Source: Flavipsychrobacter sp. (GTDB lineage: Bacteria > Bacteroidota > Bacteroidia > Chitinophagales > Chitinophagaceae). Taken from it: a DNA stretch of 64,000 nucleotides. The stretch lies in NCBI GenBank assembly GCA_016786615.1, contig JAEUVX010000015.1, positions 1 through 64,000 of the forward strand. The letters run 5' to 3'. A model generated the notes under the pieces. The model did no database searches and was not told the origin of the DNA. It saw nothing but the letters and a program-made list of their open reading frames with translations. Each line of letters opens with the position of its first letter. Position 1 is the stretch's first letter. Positions 63,653-64,000 of the stretch are shown piece after piece. A program made the position numbers and the translations under genes.

Positions 63653-64000
63653 ATGCAAAAGAAATCTACTAATACAATAACTAAGTTTCTGAACCTGCTG
63701 AAGTTTGAGAGGGCTGAAATATATGCCATATACATATATGCATTATTGGCAGGTATCATACAGTTGTCTTTGCCTTTAGGTATTCAGTCTATTATAAGTT
63801 TTGTATTAGGTGGTGCTATATCTACATCAATGGTTATTCTGATAATTGTTGTAATTGCAGGTGTACTTGCTGGTGGCCTTTTGAAGGTAAACCAGATGAA
63901 AATTATAGAGAAAATACAACAGCAATTATTTGTACGTTACTCTTTTCAATATGCTAATAATATTCCCAAACTCAACCTGAATGACGTAGATGATTACTAC
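63653..64000 (+). CDS. ABC exporter membrane domain, cut by the window edge
   Basis: The first 116 codons lie in the window, starting MQKKSTNTITKFLNLLKFERAEIYAIYIYALLAG. Two membrane helices (about 25-50 and 57-78) are followed by the long cytoplasmic helix pair QMKIIEKIQQQLFVRYSFQYANNIPKLNL, typical of the ABC_membrane (type I exporter) domain. Family relatives that begin this way carry the ATPase domain further on, but that part is beyond the edge. The substrate is unknown; peptide or RTX-like export are possible. The upstream palindrome (63594-63612) suggests regulation. Confidence 0.85.
   Translation, partial: MQKKSTNTITKFLNLLKFERAEIYAIYIYALLAGIIQLSLPLGIQSIISFVLGGAISTSMVILIIVVIAGVLAGGLLKVNQMKIIEKIQQQLFVRYSFQYANNIPKLNLNDVDDYY

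Overview
The window looks like a chromosomal segment of a Bacteroidota bacterium, most likely Chitinophagales or a close relative. Four lines of evidence support this. Several upstream regions carry the Bacteroidota -7 promoter element TAnnTTTG(C), and Shine-Dalgarno sites are not obvious. Three secreted proteins end in type IX secretion (T9SS) sorting domains, and the gliding lipoprotein GldD is encoded. Family markers such as S46 dipeptidyl-peptidase, DUF3467, Omp28-like and GHICC-type OmpA proteins are present. Menaquinone synthesis appears to use the futalosine route (MqnA). No rRNA operon, insertion sequence with a transposase, CRISPR array or prophage module is visible.

Layout. At 0-16 kb there is an OmpA-like protein, then a minus-strand membrane operon (TM2 protein, DUF2752, DUF4870-like, M48 protease). 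Metabolic genes follow (yggS, panB, HMG-CoA lyase, mqnA, rnhA), then an NHL/T9SS protein, a CDF transporter, a penicillin-acylase-family Ntn hydrolase, a lytic transglycosylase and a heavy-metal-associated protein. A TonB-dependent receptor runs from 15.0 to 17.4 kb. From 17.4 to about 24 kb is an accessory zone. It holds hypothetical genes, an 82-bp remnant copy of the receptor's 3' end, a tRNA 3'-end-like fragment, a composite repeat placed directly on both sides of a MORN/TonB-C gene, and a DUF3987 NTPase carrying a C-terminal helix-turn-helix.

From 24.8 to 33.2 kb is rpoB-rpoC, with a clear promoter containing a 19-bp palindrome. It lacks the ribosomal protein genes that usually precede it. 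From 33.4 to 38.3 kb come a small Cys-rich lipoprotein, a MarR regulator with two abutting palindromic sites, YceI, an SDR oxidoreductase, an ABC exporter pair and SurE. Two large T9SS proteins (38.3-42.1 kb) converge on back-to-back terminators. At 42.5-47 kb are metG, an orphan membrane fusion protein and gpsA, facing an S46 peptidase.

From 49.3 to 57.3 kb is an envelope region: LptC, an outer membrane barrel, CoaX, a LON-domain protein and an O-antigen-ligase-like protein on the minus strand; then MeaB and WecB/WecA-type polysaccharide initiation genes on the plus strand. The window ends with a periplasmic-binding-like protein, guaA, DUF3467, gldD, a TPR histidine kinase, tRNA-Arg(CCT) and the start of an ABC exporter that runs off the edge.

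Overall the genome is compact. Six convergent gene pairs are only 3 to 7 bp apart at their stops, so the repeat-rich, gene-poor 17.4-24 kb stretch stands out. I did not find a clearly new multi-gene system. The best leads are the repeat-bounded cassette near 21-22 kb, the receptor remnant, the divergent DUF3987 protein and the two palindromic promoter architectures.
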